A stretch of DNA of 64,000 nucleotides, taken from NCBI GenBank assembly GCA_031254105.1, contig JAIRVB010000033.1, positions 1 to 64,000 on the forward strand, read 5' to 3'. Both the position numbers and the translations under genes were made by a program. The notes beneath the pieces were generated by a model. It did not search any database, was not told the origin of the DNA, and saw only the letters and a program-made list of their open reading frames with translations. Each line of letters begins with the position of its first letter. The first letter of the stretch is position 1. Shown here one piece after another: positions 18,041 through 27,428 of the stretch. The stretch is from Chitinispirillales bacterium (GTDB lineage: Bacteria; Fibrobacterota; Chitinivibrionia; Chitinivibrionales; Chitinispirillaceae).

Positions 18041-19399
18041 ATGCTTAAAGAGCTATTAACCCCCGAAATAAAGCAGCTAATCGGCGAGCGGCAGTGGGCG
18101 GATCTGCGTCAGGCCCTTATTATCTGGCCGCCTGTGGAGGTTGCGGATCTTATCCAGTCTCTTGACGAGCCGGAGCGCGTTCTTCTTCTGCGTTTTTTGC
18201 CCCGCCGGTATTCAGCCGATGTGTTCTCAGAGCTTAGTCCTGCCCTGCAGGATGATCTGCTCAGAGATTTAAATAATGAAGATATAAAACGGCTTTTGGC
18301 GGATTTAAGTCCGGACGACAGAACCGCTCTTATTGAGGAGATGCCCGCAGAGGTAACGCGCAAGCTCTTCGGTCTGCTTTCTGTTGAAGATCTTAAAGAA
18401 ACCCGCCAGTTGCTTGGATACCCCGAAGGCAGCGTGGGCAGGGTAATGACGCCGAACTTCGTAGACATAAGGGCGGAGTGGACAGTTGAGAGAGCGCTTG
18501 AACATATCAGGCTAAATGGATGGAACAGTGAAACTATTAACATAGTTTATGTAATAGATGAATACGGAACGCTTTTAGATGATATAACCCTGCGTCACCT
18601 GATCCTGGCTTCTCCTGGAAAAACAGTTGAGTCGCTTATGGATAACAACTTTATCTCCCTGAGCGGATACAGCGATCAGGAGGAAGCTGTGGCGATGATA
18701 AAAAAGTATAACTACCTGGCTATTCCGGTGGTTGACTCGGCGGGAATACTTCTGGGTATTGTTACAATTGATGATATGATGGATGTGGCTGATGAGATCG
18801 TCACGGAGGATTTCCAGAAACTTGGCGGCGTGAGTATAGAATCCGGACGCAATAAAGGACCTATCGAAAGTATACGCGACGCTACGGTTTCTCTTCTTTT
18901 TCGCAGAAGAATCGTGTGGTTAGCCACACTTGTTTTTGTAAATATATTTTCAGGCGCCGGAATCGCTGCTTTTGAACAAACCATTATGTCTGCGGTTGCG
19001 CTTGTGTTTTTTTTACCGATGCTAATCAACAGCGGAGGCAACGCGGGAGCTCAGGCCTCCACTCTTATACTGCGCGCTCTTGCCACAGGCGACGTTAAAA
19101 TGAGCGACTGGTGGCGCATGTTCGGAAAAGAACTTTTAGTGTCTTCAGCCCTTGGCTTGACAATGGGCGCCGCAGTTTATGCTATCGGTTTTTTCAGAGG
19201 GGGAACGCGGATCGGCCTTGTGGTGGCAACCGCAATGGTTTTAATAGTTGTAACAAGCAGCCTTGTAGGAATGCTTCTTCCCTTTATTCTTCAAAGGTTC
19301 GGCAAAGATCCCGCTACAGCAAGCGCTCCTCTGGTAACAAGTATCGCGGATATTTGCGGAGTGCTTATTTATTTTTCCATAGCATCCGTGATGATATAG
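18041..19399 (+). CDS. mgtE: Magnesium transporter MgtE
   Basis: A 452-aa Mg2+ channel/transporter. The N-terminal superhelical domain (LIQSLDEPERVLLLRFLPRR; LSPDDRTALIEEMP) precedes a CBS pair (YPEGSVGRVMTPNFVDIRAEWT; ESLMDNNFISLSGYSDQEEAVAM...VTIDDMMDV). Five transmembrane helices from ~residue 285 include PMLINSGGNAGAQASTLILRALATG, the MgtE pore signature. Length is typical. The cytosolic N and CBS domains gate the channel in response to internal Mg2+. Start ATG after a purine-rich stretch, separated from nrdJ by the hairpin repeat. Confidence 0.95.
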   Translation: MLKELLTPEIKQLIGERQWADLRQALIIWPPVEVADLIQSLDEPERVLLLRFLPRRYSADVFSELSPALQDDLLRDLNNEDIKRLLADLSPDDRTALIEEMPAEVTRKLFGLLSVEDLKETRQLLGYPEGSVGRVMTPNFVDIRAEWTVERALEHIRLNGWNSETINIVYVIDEYGTLLDDITLRHLILASPGKTVESLMDNNFISLSGYSDQEEAVAMIKKYNYLAIPVVDSAGILLGIVTIDDMMDVADEIVTEDFQKLGGVSIESGRNKGPIESIRDATVSLLFRRRIVWLATLVFVNIFSGAGIAAFEQTIMSAVALVFFLPMLINSGGNAGAQASTLILRALATGDVKMSDWWRMFGKELLVSSALGLTMGAAVYAIGFFRGGTRIGLVVATAMVLIVVTSSLVGMLLPFILQRFGKDPATASAPLVTSIADICGVLIYFSIASVMI

Positions 19400-19467
19400 T
19401 ATAATGTATATTATAATATAAAAAAGGCGGAGATACAGGTTCGCCCATACAATGAATGAATATGAAG

Positions 19468-19493
19468 GTAGGGCAGACTTGTATGTCTGCCTC
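19468..19493 (+). repeat. Variable-core palindromic repeat (GGCAGAC core)
   Basis: GTAGGG frame followed by GGCAGAC (19472-19478), TTGTAT, GTCTGCC (19485-19491) and TC. Same frame as units at 7567, 48902 and 49021. A weaker related unit (AGGCGGA...GTTCGCCC) lies just upstream near 19430-19447. Confidence 0.6.
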
Positions 19494-19534
19494 TATATCA
19501 TGCATAATATGGTATATTTCGCAGGAGGGGGGTT

Positions 19535-21118
19535 ATGAGATCTTTAGTTGCGGTGTTTGCCGCGGCATCGGTCTGCTTTGGCGCGTATTCCGATATGGCG
19601 TTTCATGATTTGAGGCTGTCGGAGGGACGGTCATTTTTTACAAACAACGAAGCTTACAATAGTTATTACCTGTATGGTTCGCCCCTTGGGATATTTGAGA
19701 TTGATTCATCGCAGATGAGTCTTGAGCTTGGATACAAGCTTAAGAGTTTTAATCAAGCGATAGATAATTTGCCTAAACGTGATTTTGGGACACATGATTT
19801 AACTTTACCTGTTTTCAGAGTGGGGGAACCGGGACGCGCATTTTTTCAGGCTTTTTATATGCCGGATTTCAGGTGGAATAATATAGATTATCGTAATGGT
19901 TCCAGCAGCGCTCAAAATCTGCCGATACAGAGGTTTGGACTCTCCGTGGCAGGTCAGACGCAGTCCGGCTCTTTTGGCGGAGCGTTTACCGCGGATGGCT
20001 ATTTAGGCTCTTCAAGCTTAGAGGAGAGCAATCAGGCCGATTTCCAAAAAACCACCAGAGAACTCCTGGGATTTGAAAAGCTCAGGCTTGACTTTAATTC
20101 TAAGGTACATCAGACGTTACGGATGGGAGCGTTTTTTCAAGTTACCGCTCATGTAGACACATTGTACTATGTGGTAAAGGAAGGCGAATACAGGAATGAA
20201 GACCGTTCTTTCCAAATGAACATTCCTTCCGTGGGAGGATATATAGATTTTGATGGAGGAGATCTGCTGCCCGTACCGGTACACAGTACCATATCTTTAC
20301 AATATGCCTCAGGACGCTCTGTACATACGATAAAAGATGGCGTCAATTATCCTGATGTGGACGCCCTTGGCAACCGTGATGCCATAATTAATGACAGCCT
20401 CCGGTTTATGTGGATGGCGAAGGCCGCGGTACCGTTCAAAGGGCACACTTTTAAGCCTGGATTACTTTTGGGATACGCAAATGGTTCGGGAAAACTGCAT
20501 GAACCTGATAAAGACAACAGTCCTTTTAAGATGGGCGGCATTTTGCCATTCTCTCATTACAATTTAGGGGAATTGCAGTTTGGCCTGGGAAGCGGATTCG
20601 AGTTTTTAAATTACTCGGATCTGTTTCTTGAGTATACAGTTACCGGAGCGACATTAAAATACGGATCGTTTTATTACAGGTATGAAAATGGCGACAGGGT
20701 TTCACAGGGGAATCGTCCCAATTTCCCTGAACAGGAGAGAAAGCGTACGCTCCACCGTATCTCTTTTGGAGCATCAACTCAACTGCACAACTATTTGGAG
20801 ATGCCTGTAGAAATTACCCCGCGAATAGCGTACTTTGCCGATGGATTTACATCCGGGGCAGGAACAAATTACTGGGACATAGACGCGCAATTTGGCGGAG
20901 ATCAGGATAAACGCTATAATCCTGAATACTATCTTGATCATTTCCAACGCACGGCAGGATTTACTTTAGGCGCTGATATATGTGCTCCTGAAAAAGGTCT
21001 GGGTGGCGCTGTTTACATGACATTTCTATCAATATCCGTCCCTGGAACCGATATTTCCGCCAGCGGATTTGAGTTGGGAATGGCTTTTACCTTAACGATT
21101 CCAGGAGCAGGCAGGTAG
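19535..21118 (+). CDS. Signal-peptide-bearing, probable outer-membrane beta-barrel protein
   Basis: A 527-aa protein I cannot assign to a named family. The N-terminus MRSLVAVFAAASVCFGAYS is a good Sec signal peptide with a strong SD (GGAGGGGGG). The mature part is rich in alternating polar/aromatic strands with many Gly and Tyr (LELGYKLKSFNQAI, FGLSVAGQTQSGSFGGAFT, SKVHQTLRMGAFFQVTAHV, ISFGASTQLHNYLEM, FELGMAFTLTIPG), the look of an outer-membrane barrel. It ends in a hydrophobic strand. It is monocistronic between mgtE and the sigma factor. A role as porin-like or lineage-specific surface protein is inference. Confidence 0.6.
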   Translation: MRSLVAVFAAASVCFGAYSDMAFHDLRLSEGRSFFTNNEAYNSYYLYGSPLGIFEIDSSQMSLELGYKLKSFNQAIDNLPKRDFGTHDLTLPVFRVGEPGRAFFQAFYMPDFRWNNIDYRNGSSSAQNLPIQRFGLSVAGQTQSGSFGGAFTADGYLGSSSLEESNQADFQKTTRELLGFEKLRLDFNSKVHQTLRMGAFFQVTAHVDTLYYVVKEGEYRNEDRSFQMNIPSVGGYIDFDGGDLLPVPVHSTISLQYASGRSVHTIKDGVNYPDVDALGNRDAIINDSLRFMWMAKAAVPFKGHTFKPGLLLGYANGSGKLHEPDKDNSPFKMGGILPFSHYNLGELQFGLGSGFEFLNYSDLFLEYTVTGATLKYGSFYYRYENGDRVSQGNRPNFPEQERKRTLHRISFGASTQLHNYLEMPVEITPRIAYFADGFTSGAGTNYWDIDAQFGGDQDKRYNPEYYLDHFQRTAGFTLGADICAPEKGLGGAVYMTFLSISVPGTDISASGFELGMAFTLTIPGAGR

Positions 21119-21233
21119 GTTGATTTTAATGTTATACATTATGTATCATTCCATAATAATGTCTCATGTTGTGTAGTATGAGGCCAATTTTGTAAAATTA
21201 GCTATTTAATCAAGATATAAACGGCGAAGTATA

Positions 21234-22559
21234 ATGGAAAACAGCGGAAAAAAAGGTTCTCACGCAACAGACAGGCCCACACACTACAGTGATCCTACCT
21301 GGTCATATTTGAACAGTCTTGGTAAGGTTCCGCTCATGAGCCGGGGACAGGAGATACAGCAGGCGATCATTATGCGTTTTGCTCAGTATAAGCTCCTTGA
21401 TATGGCTTTCAGAGAACCCTTTATATTAGATTCCCTCTACAGGATTTGCGGTCAGCTCAAAGAAGGCGCGCTTGAAACCACGGATGTTTTGAGGATAGAG
21501 GAGGGACAGGCTAAGGATCCTGTACAGATGGAAATGCTGCATAATGAATTTCTTGAGCTTATTGAATTGATCCGGAAACATGATGCCGAATTAAGAGAAT
21601 TGAAAGCTATAGAAGGTAACTCAGGCGCGGAGGAGTTTAAGCAAAAGCTTTATGCTCTCGAAGACGCATGTGTTGACAAATGTCAGGAACTGCGGCTTAA
21701 ATCCGGGCAGATAAAGGACATCCTTTTCAGATACAGGGAGTATTTACAGGAAAAAAATCTTGAGCTGCATCTTGAGAAACTTACCTATTGGGAAGGAATG
21801 CGCAATCAGGCCAAGTGTAACATTATTGAAGCCAACGTCCGGCTTGTGGTCAGCATCGCTAAACGTTATGTGCACAGGGGCATGGAGATAAGCGATCTGA
21901 TTCAGGAGGGCAACAAAGGGCTTATAACTGCTGTAGATAATTTCGATTACCGTAAAGGTTACAAATTTTCAACCTATGCTATATGGTGGATCCGTCAGGC
22001 GATCTCACGAGCCATTCACGAAAAATCCAAAACTATTCATCTGCCCGCAAACACTTTTGATTTAGTAAATAAAGTGGAACGTTTCAGCAGAAAGTGGCAG
22101 CTGCAGTATGGCGAAACTCCCTCTGTAGAAATGATAGCGGATGAATTAAAATGTTCTGTAGAAAAGGTTGAAATGGCGATGGAGCACGCCGCAAATCCTG
22201 TCTCTCTTGACATGGAGATAGGCAATGACAGCGGGACTACAATTGGGGAGTACATAGAAGATACTCACAGTGAAGATCCTTTTAACCGTTTGTCATTAGA
22301 TAGTCTCAGAGAGCATATTGATCTGGTTTTGGATACCCTTGACCCTAAAGAAAGAAAGACCGTTATAATGAGATTTGGACTCGATGACGGCAGAATAAAA
22401 ACTTTAAATGAGATAGGTTCGGAGCTTAAACTTACAAATGAACGTGTTAGACAGATTGAGATTAAAGCTCTGCGAAAACTTAAGCAGTCAACCAAAGTAC
22501 AGGAGGAGCTGGAGCCCTGGATAGAGGATGTCGGAAATATCATGGAAACAGAGTACTGA
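21234..22559 (+). CDS. RNA polymerase sigma-70 factor, RpoD family
   Basis: A 441-aa group 1/2 sigma factor. Region 1.2 ([23 protein letters not shown]) is followed by a ~130-aa non-conserved helical region, region 2 ([59 protein letters not shown]), region 3 ([22 protein letters not shown]) and region 4 with the [29 protein letters not shown]. There is no region 1.1. The [13 protein letters not shown] stretch differs from the usual RpoD IADQARTIRIPVH, so this may be an alternative (RpoS-like group 2) factor and not the primary one. I cannot decide without the rest of the genome. Confidence 0.85.
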   Translation: MENSGKKGSHATDRPTHYSDPTWSYLNSLGKVPLMSRGQEIQQAIIMRFAQYKLLDMAFREPFILDSLYRICGQLKEGALETTDVLRIEEGQAKDPVQMEMLHNEFLELIELIRKHDAELRELKAIEGNSGAEEFKQKLYALEDACVDKCQELRLKSGQIKDILFRYREYLQEKNLELHLEKLTYWEGMRNQAKCNIIEANVRLVVSIAKRYVHRGMEISDLIQEGNKGLITAVDNFDYRKGYKFSTYAIWWIRQAISRAIHEKSKTIHLPANTFDLVNKVERFSRKWQLQYGETPSVEMIADELKCSVEKVEMAMEHAANPVSLDMEIGNDSGTTIGEYIEDTHSEDPFNRLSLDSLREHIDLVLDTLDPKERKTVIMRFGLDDGRIKTLNEIGSELKLTNERVRQIEIKALRKLKQSTKVQEELEPWIEDVGNIMETEY

Positions 22560-22714
22560 CATAATTTGTACTACTGCGAAGCTAATCCATTATCATTACT
22601 GCGGGGAATGATCTTCGGTTGTTCCGCCATATCAGTTAAGAAACAATATATCCCTCTTCACGAGGCAAAGCATATGAAGTTTGTTACATCCCGGTACGCA
22701 ATAATACCATATGT

Positions 22715-22752
22715 GAGACGAAATTTTTAGAGTTGATCGTCTCTTATATAAT
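22715..22752 (+). promoter_or_regulatory. Inverted repeat overlapping a candidate promoter of the GGDEF gene
   Basis: GAGACGA (22715-22721) and TCGTCTC (22737-22743) form a perfect 7-bp inverted repeat with a 15-base spacer. It ends four bases before TATAAT (22747-22752). No good -35 element is present. The arrangement suggests an operator or activator site for the GGDEF gene starting at 22797. Confidence 0.4.
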
Positions 22753-22796
22753 ACTTATACCATGTTAATAGTTTTAACGTTTTAAAGGATATATAA

Positions 22797-23753
22797 TTGA
22801 GTATAATATCTATGACAAGTAATAACAAACAAGAGTCTGGTGACAAGCGTGACTATAACGAAGATATTTCTGACACCAGTCTCAGTATTGAAGATATCTC
22901 TAACCTCAAGAAGCTTACTGATCAGAAGTTTATTGAGATGGCCAGCGGGGACATTGAGGAACATATTCAAAGCGATGAGCATCTGCTTGAAACTATTGGT
23001 AAGAAACCAGGAACCTACTACCGCGATCTGATTTTTGCTATTATCCAAATTCGTCTTCCTGAAGAGGAAGCGCGGCGGGACTGGAAAGAGATCCTTAAAC
23101 ATAAGTACACTATGAGCGAAAAGCTCAACAGAAATGTCGGTATTCATGTGGCGACGCTTGATTATTTTACGAATATCAAAAAGAAGCTTGTCAACCCTAA
23201 AATTGTTAATGTAAACGAGTATGTGGATACGGCAAGCCGCGCGCTGACGGATGAGCTTACCAAAGCTTATAACAGGCATTTTTTTGAATATGAGTTCCGT
23301 AAACTTTTTACTATGGCGCGTTCCACAGGCCGCGTCTTCTCTCTTGTAATGCTTGACCTCGACCATTTCAAAATGTTCAACGATTTAAACGGTCATATAC
23401 AGGGTGACATCGCGTTAATAGAAACTGTGCGCATTCTTCACGCCGTTTGCTCTCAAGGTGATACTGTGAGCCGCTATGGCGGAGAGGAGTTTGCGATTCT
23501 CCTGCCGACGCAGCCTCTCAATCTTGCGGTACGCACAGCCGAAAACATCCGTCAGGCGATTTACGATTATCGTTTTGTTAATGAACAAACTTTGCCTTCC
23601 GGAAGACTTTCGGCATCGCTTGGAGTCACCTGCTACCGTGACGATGTGAGTTCGTTTCAAGATATGATCAAAGAGGCGGATACCGCGCTTTACAAAGCAA
23701 AGGACAGCGGGCGCAACAGGGTCAAAGCTTTTTTAAGCGACCAGGCGGCTTAA
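22797..23753 (+). CDS. Diguanylate cyclase (GGDEF domain)
   Basis: A 318-aa soluble protein. Residues ~145-310 form a GGDEF domain (DELTKAYNRHFFEYEF, MLDLDHFKMFNDLNGHIQGD, SRYGGEEFAILLP, ASLGVT), with the intact GGEEF needed to make c-di-GMP. The product-inhibition I-site (RxxD five residues before GGEEF) reads SQGD, so feedback inhibition is probably lost. The N-terminal ~140 residues are an unrecognised helical domain (YYRDLIFAIIQIRLPEEEARRDWKE). The start is TTG with AAAGGA 7-8 bases upstream, preferred over an ATG at 22812. aroE begins 1 base after its stop. Confidence 0.9.
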   Translation: MSIISMTSNNKQESGDKRDYNEDISDTSLSIEDISNLKKLTDQKFIEMASGDIEEHIQSDEHLLETIGKKPGTYYRDLIFAIIQIRLPEEEARRDWKEILKHKYTMSEKLNRNVGIHVATLDYFTNIKKKLVNPKIVNVNEYVDTASRALTDELTKAYNRHFFEYEFRKLFTMARSTGRVFSLVMLDLDHFKMFNDLNGHIQGDIALIETVRILHAVCSQGDTVSRYGGEEFAILLPTQPLNLAVRTAENIRQAIYDYRFVNEQTLPSGRLSASLGVTCYRDDVSSFQDMIKEADTALYKAKDSGRNRVKAFLSDQAA

Positions 23754-23754
23754 A

Positions 23755-24636
23755 ATGGAATCTTTTATAACAGGCCGCACACAAACAATCTGCTTGCTGG
23801 GATTTCCGACCGCCCACTCGATCTCTCCGCAGATACATAATCACGCGTTCCGCAGCCTTGGGCTGCCATACGTCTACATCCCCCTTAATGTGGCTCCGCG
23901 CAATTTAGCAGCGGCTATTTTCACAATGCGTTGCGGCATGTCAGGAGCTAATGTTACTATTCCGCATAAGGAAGCTGCGCTTCATTACTGTGATGAGATT
24001 TCACCGCTCTCAGCTGTCACAGGAACGGTTAATACTTTGTACTTAAAGGACGGACGGCTTTGCGGGACTACAACTGACCCCGCAGGGTTTTACAAAGCGC
24101 TTGCCGCGGCAGGTCATGTTTTGGGAGATGACCATGTGGTGATTCTTGGGAATGGCGGTACGGCAAGGACTCTTGGCGCAAGCTTGCTTCTTGACAAAAA
24201 GTGCCGCTCGCTTGTTTTTGCAGCACGATCAGAAAAAAAGGCCGCTTTACTCGTCTCACAACTTAAAAAAGATGAAAACATTCCCGTTGACTACTGTGTG
24301 CTGAGATCCCCGGAGTCAGCCGAATTTTTTGACCGTTGTACTCTTCTTATAAATTGTACCAGTGTTGGGATGCACCCTCAAACAAAAGAGACCCCGCTGG
24401 ACGCAAAGTTTTTTCATCCCGAAATGACAGTATTTGACGTAATATATAACCCAGGTATAACCCGTTTTTTAACTGAAGCCGCAGCTGCCGGCTGTAAAAC
24501 ACAAAACGGTCTGCTGATGCTTCTCTACCAGGGTTTGGAATCTTTCAGATATTGGACAGGTGTCAGCGCGCACGCCTCACTTTTTGATATCACAGAACTT
24601 CAGGCTTTGGCAGACAAAGGTAACCACTCTAAATGA
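23755..24636 (+). CDS. aroE: Shikimate dehydrogenase
   Basis: A 293-aa NADP-dependent reductase of dehydroshikimate. N-terminal substrate domain: LLGFPTAHSISPQIHNHAF, MSGANVTIPHKEAAL (catalytic Lys), TVNTLY and TTDPAGFY (catalytic Asp). NADP domain: VVILGNGGTARTLGASLL. C-terminal NGLLMLLYQGLESFRYWTG. It starts 1 base after the GGDEF gene and overlaps aroA by 4 bases (ATGA), so the aromatic pathway genes are co-transcribed with the diguanylate cyclase gene. Confidence 0.95.
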   Translation: MESFITGRTQTICLLGFPTAHSISPQIHNHAFRSLGLPYVYIPLNVAPRNLAAAIFTMRCGMSGANVTIPHKEAALHYCDEISPLSAVTGTVNTLYLKDGRLCGTTTDPAGFYKALAAAGHVLGDDHVVILGNGGTARTLGASLLLDKKCRSLVFAARSEKKAALLVSQLKKDENIPVDYCVLRSPESAEFFDRCTLLINCTSVGMHPQTKETPLDAKFFHPEMTVFDVIYNPGITRFLTEAAAAGCKTQNGLLMLLYQGLESFRYWTGVSAHASLFDITELQALADKGNHSK

Positions 24637-25904
24637 AATGGATCATCCGCCCCTCAAAGTTGTCCGGCTCTATAGTCATTCCGCCTTCCAAATCACATAC
24701 AATTCGCGCTCTTCTAATCGGTTCTCTTGCTAAAGGAGAGTCGGTTATAAGACGTCCGCTTATCAGTGGTGACGGCGCATCGGCTTTACGGGCCGCTGAA
24801 TCGCTTGGAGCGTCTGTGGAGGTGCGGGATGAGGATGTGTATATAAAGGGTACGGGCGGTAATTTTAATTCAGGCTGTGATTTTATTGACATGGGCAACT
24901 CTGGAACCGGACTCAATTTATTTTGTTCCGTTGCCGCGCTTGGTTCAAAACCGCGCCGCTTCGACGGCGATGCTTCTTTACGTTCAAGACCAATGAAACC
25001 TGTCATGGACGCGTTAAGGCAATTGGGAGCGCATATTACCGTTGAAAGTAAGACGCAGGATTTACCTTTTATCATACAAGGCCCAATTAAAGGCGGTAAC
25101 GTTTCTGTTGATGGAATCTCCTCACAGTTTGTCTCAAGCCTTCTGTTCGCTTCTCCTCTGGCTCCGCAAGATTCGCATATTACAGTGTACAATATCCATG
25201 AGCACCCTTATATCGGAATCACTTTATGGTGGCTTGAAAAACAGGGAATTAAACTTGAATACGTGAAAGATCTTACTGAGTATAAAATTTACGGATCTCA
25301 GAGTTACCATTCTTTCGATATGACTGTACCCGCTGATTTTTCATCTGCCGCCTTCTCCGCTGTCGGAGCTTGTTTAGGAAAACAGAGCGTCATACTTCGC
25401 GGACTTGATTTTTCTGATCCCCAGGGAGATAAGGGCATATTTGAGGTTCTTGCCTCTATGGGCGCAAAAATAACTCATGGTGACGGGGCAGTTCAGGTTT
25501 GCGCTGATAATTTACATGGTACAATCATTGATCTTAACAATATGCCTGACGCGCTCCCTGCTCTCTCTGTTGCCGCTGCCTGCGCCAAAGGCGAGACTGT
25601 ATTTACAAATGTTGCGCAGGCGCGTATAAAAGAAACCGACCGCATCGCAGTCATGGCTTCTGAGCTTTCAAAAATGGGTATAAAAGTCAGGGAGCTTCCG
25701 GATGGTATGGCGGTACAGGGCGGAGTTCTCAAAGGAGCTCATGTGAATGGTCACAATGACCACCGGATTGTGATGGCGCTGGCCATTGCGGGTATGAACG
25801 CACAGGACGAAACTATAATTGATACTGCGGAAGCGGCAGAAGTAACATACCCGACGTTTGTGAATGATTTCAGGGAGCTTGGGGCTGATATAACGGAAGT
25901 GTGA
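24633..25904 (+). CDS. aroA: 3-phosphoshikimate 1-carboxyvinyltransferase (EPSP synthase)
   Basis: A 423-aa EPSP synthase joining phosphoenolpyruvate to shikimate-3-phosphate. Key segments: VIPPSKSHTIRALLIGSLAKG, DMGNSGTGLNLFCSVAALGS, RFDGDASLRSRPMKPVMDAL, GISSQFVSSLLFA, VPADFSSAAFSAVGA, ARIKETDRIAVMASEL and GHNDHRIVMALAIAG. The GNSGTGLNL motif varies from the common GNAGTAMRPL, and I make no prediction about glyphosate response. The start ATG overlaps the aroE TGA (ATGA). Confidence 0.95.
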   Translation: MKWIIRPSKLSGSIVIPPSKSHTIRALLIGSLAKGESVIRRPLISGDGASALRAAESLGASVEVRDEDVYIKGTGGNFNSGCDFIDMGNSGTGLNLFCSVAALGSKPRRFDGDASLRSRPMKPVMDALRQLGAHITVESKTQDLPFIIQGPIKGGNVSVDGISSQFVSSLLFASPLAPQDSHITVYNIHEHPYIGITLWWLEKQGIKLEYVKDLTEYKIYGSQSYHSFDMTVPADFSSAAFSAVGACLGKQSVILRGLDFSDPQGDKGIFEVLASMGAKITHGDGAVQVCADNLHGTIIDLNNMPDALPALSVAAACAKGETVFTNVAQARIKETDRIAVMASELSKMGIKVRELPDGMAVQGGVLKGAHVNGHNDHRIVMALAIAGMNAQDETIIDTAEAAEVTYPTFVNDFRELGADITEV

Positions 25905-25924
25905 TCAAAACAAGCCCAGCTTTA

Positions 25925-26016
25925 CTGCCGTCCCCACGAAGACGAGAAGCATTGCTCTTGTTTTAAATCCTAAAGATAATAACAATAGATCCCCACCTTC
26001 GCAGGATAATTTTAAG
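25925..26016. repeat. Degenerate copy of the CGTCACCC/ATTGTTC intergenic repeat
   Basis: The segment contains CCGTCCCCACGAAGACGAG, GCATTGCTCTTG and AATAACAATAGATCCCCACC with TTCGCAGGA, echoing the left and right halves of the elements at 45204, 51623 and 53152. Termini are eroded. Otherwise the 25905-26126 gap contains only the SD (AAGGGGATCTC) of the S41 protease gene. Confidence 0.45.
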
Positions 26017-26126
26017 CAAATCTTTATCGATTAACCCGCCAAAAATGGCATATCCTTTGCCCTTAAACCTAAGTCAGTGCAGATTATGCAACCTGCAGCA
26101 AGTTTACTTAATTGTAAGGGGATCTC

Positions 26127-27428
26127 ATGAAAAGGATTTATGGGGTATTTTGCGGTGCGGTTATTTTGTTCTCGGTTATTGCTATAAGCATTGGCTGCGC
26201 GTCCCTGCGAGCGGTAAATAACAGGGCGCTCTCTCCCGAATACATGTTTGCCTGGGATTTTTTGGATGTTTTTTTTCTTTTCAGAGATAACATCCCGCGT
26301 GACCCTTTCGCGTTTGCGTCTCCGGTAGAACTTTATGAGAGCGTTAATGAGCCTTTTACAAACTATTATACCCCCAATCAGGCGAGCCGTATATTAAACA
26401 GCCTTGGAACCTCTTCTGCGGGACTTGGGGTAAGACTTGACTCTGTGCAAAGCGGTTACGCTCTGCGTGAAGTGTTTCCGAATACGCCGGCTGAAAAAGC
26501 GGGACTTAAAAAGGGTGATACATTAACATCTATTAATGGGAAAAAAACAGCCGGATTATCCGCACGGAAAGTATCACAGCTTCTTAGCGGTAAGCGCGGA
26601 GAGCAAAAGGAACTTGAAATAGCGCGTGCCAATGATGAGCATTTTGCCATTACTGTGGCTATTGATGAGTTTCTGGCCCCATCTGTTTTCTCTGATAGCC
26701 TTACGCCTCAAATCGCATATATCTTTATCAGTTCATTTTTTACCCAGACTGCGGTACCGGGCGGCACTGCCGCGGAGTTTAAAAACGCTTTGCAGGAAAC
26801 AGCCTGGGCAGATCAGACGATTCTTGATTTAAGAGATAACCCCGGCGGCGAAATAGGTCAGGCAGTGCAAGTTGTAAGCGAGTTTCTTGAGCCCCAAACT
26901 CCAATTGTAAAAGCGACTGAACGTACTTTAAACCCAAATACCGCTCAGGGTATCACAGTAGACACTACCTGGGTCTCTCTTGAAAACCACTCAAGCGCAG
27001 TCAACCGTACATTTTTTGTACTTATGAACCAGGCAACCGCAAGCGCATCGGAATTTCTTATAGCAAGTTTTAACGCTCACCGTTCCGACATCATTTCAAT
27101 AGGTAGCAGGTCATACGGCAAGGCGCGCGGACAAGCGGTTGTCCTCACCCCTGACTCCGGATTGTCGGTTGTCACCTTTGCTCTCATTACTCCTATTGAC
27201 GGTCCTAGTTATGATATGACCGGAATTGAACCTAATATAAAAATCGGAAGCCGCGAGGACGCTTTGGATAAAGCGCTGGAGATAGCGGAATCCAGATTAA
27301 CAAAAGCATCTCTTGACTCACGTTCCGAGAACAACAAGGTTTCTCTCTTGCGCTACATGTATTCTTTGCAAAACCGTAAACCAATGGCAATAAGAGAATT
27401 TAACGCCAACGGAATCTTTTTACAATGA
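26127..27428 (+). CDS. S41 family (C-terminal processing) peptidase, PDZ-containing
   Basis: A 433-aa envelope protease of the CtpA/Tsp family. The N-terminus MKRIYGVFCGAVILFSVIAI then SIGCAS is a signal peptide, possibly lipoprotein type though the lipobox is not canonical. PDZ domain at ~90-170 (GLGVRLDSVQSGYALREVFPNTPAEKAGLKKGD). Catalytic core: TILDLRDNPGGEIGQAVQVV, the serine in QATASASEF and the lysine in GSRSYGKARGQ. The short N-terminal helical region is as in other CTPs. The stop overlaps the start of the downstream phosphodiesterase (ATGA), so the two proteins are made together. Confidence 0.9.
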   Translation: MKRIYGVFCGAVILFSVIAISIGCASLRAVNNRALSPEYMFAWDFLDVFFLFRDNIPRDPFAFASPVELYESVNEPFTNYYTPNQASRILNSLGTSSAGLGVRLDSVQSGYALREVFPNTPAEKAGLKKGDTLTSINGKKTAGLSARKVSQLLSGKRGEQKELEIARANDEHFAITVAIDEFLAPSVFSDSLTPQIAYIFISSFFTQTAVPGGTAAEFKNALQETAWADQTILDLRDNPGGEIGQAVQVVSEFLEPQTPIVKATERTLNPNTAQGITVDTTWVSLENHSSAVNRTFFVLMNQATASASEFLIASFNAHRSDIISIGSRSYGKARGQAVVLTPDSGLSVVTFALITPIDGPSYDMTGIEPNIKIGSREDALDKALEIAESRLTKASLDSRSENNKVSLLRYMYSLQNRKPMAIREFNANGIFLQ

